A stretch of DNA of 64,000 bases from Pseudeuparius sepicola (taxonomy: Eukaryota > Arthropoda > Insecta > Coleoptera > Anthribidae): NCBI GenBank assembly GCA_963920635.1, contig OY987301.1:53946560-54010559 (forward strand), in the 5' to 3' direction. Made by a program: the position numbers and the translations under genes. Shown here piece by piece: positions 63,600 to 64,000 of this stretch. The notes beneath the pieces were generated by a model. The model did no database searches. It was not told where the DNA came from and was given only the letters and a program-made list of their open reading frames with translations. Position 1 is the first letter of the stretch. Each line of letters begins with the position of its first letter.

Positions 63600-64000
63600 T
63601 TTTTATTGATTTGTGTCCACTTATAACTTGTCGCTTTTTTGTCGCTAATTTGTTATGCAAAAAATAATTTTGTCGCGCCCTTCTTTTTTTTAATATTCGC
63701 TGTTTCGCTAACTACATATCAACTTAGCGAAACAACTTATCTGCCGCAAAAAACTAAACGGTCAAGGTTGCTCGCCAATTTTGTCGCTAATTTGTCATGG
63801 CAAAAAAAAACATTGTCGCGCCCTTCTTTTTTTAATATTTGCTGTTTCGCTAACTACATATCAACTTAGCGAAACAACTTATCTGCCGCGAAAACCTTTG
63901 GTCAAGGTTGCTCGCCGATTTTGTCGCTAATTTGGCATGGCAAAAAAAACATTGTCGCGCCCTTCTTTTTTTAATATTCGCTGCTTCAACTACATATCAA
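63600..64000. repeat. ~140-bp tandem repeat running off the window
   Basis: TGTCGCGCCCTTCTTTTTTT, TTCGCTAACTACATATCAAC, TTAGCGAAACAACTTATCTG, GGTCAAGGTTGCTCGCC and TTTTGTCGCTAATTTG recur in order with periods of about 142 and 139 bp (landmark TTTCGCTAACTACAT near 63703, 63845 and, changed, 63982). At least 2.8 units. GTTTCGCTAA/TTAGCGAAAC form a small hairpin in each. Confidence 0.9.

Noticed and set aside
1..64000. Host gene content
   Set aside because: I looked for multi-exon genes with recognisable domains on both strands outside the mobile elements and found none that I could support.

Overview
The window is AT-rich, repeat-laden nuclear DNA from an arthropod, most likely an insect. Three things point that way: TATA boxes followed about 30 bp later by TCAGT initiators, GT-AG introns inside relic genes, and a complete Polinton/Maverick whose proteins resemble insect Polintons. 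I see no intact host gene. Nearly everything is mobile DNA or its debris, in several layers of nesting.

Layout. 1-2788 is unassigned flank with hairpin repeats. 2789-12055 is a 9.3-kb near-perfect palindrome (P1) with about 130-bp tandem units in its arms, like a giant Foldback element. 11585-17953 and 17954 onward are a 6.4-kb direct segmental duplication. Each copy holds a fossil Polinton fragment (13857-14575 and 20282-21000) and part of a long-TIR element, here called Y. The Y in copy 2 (22283-44089) is split at 23903-41673 by the 17.8-kb Polinton, flanked by the 6-bp target duplication TACGTG. The unoccupied site survives in copy 1 at 17229-17234. 44412-46332 carries a twofold repeat with a heat-shock-like promoter and part of a tandem array (X). 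X is interrupted by a 3.3-kb inverted segment with 98-bp terminal repeats (46333-49664) and a 1.5-kb DNA element (50248-51772). 52290-59598 is a second giant inverted repeat (P3) related to P1. 59.6-63.1 kb holds two decayed Tc1/mariner-superfamily transposase genes around another X array. The window ends in a 140-bp tandem repeat.

The Polinton. Its ends are AG...CT with TIRs of about 2.1 kb. On the plus strand it has a phospholipase-A2/core-like gene, an adenovirus-type protease, penton, a small basic protein, the double-jelly-roll major capsid protein, an RNase-H-like hypothetical protein, an IAP with BIR and RING domains, a packaging ATPase, a DUF8207-type protein, a fibre-like protein, a DDE integrase with chromodomain, and an acidic unknown protein. 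On the minus strand is a protein-primed DNA polymerase B. Two short overlapping genes lie inside the TIRs, so they are present twice. Together these cover virion structure, maturation, packaging, replication and integration, with IAP as likely anti-apoptotic cargo. At least seven lesions break the polymerase, the PLA2/core gene, the penton and the DUF8207 gene, so this copy looks recently decayed unless homopolymer sequencing errors account for part of it.

The likely discoveries are the IAP cargo, the dense host-factor motifs repeated in the TIRs, the TIR-encoded bicistron, the fossil relative of the element in the same window, and the P1/P3 giant foldback family.
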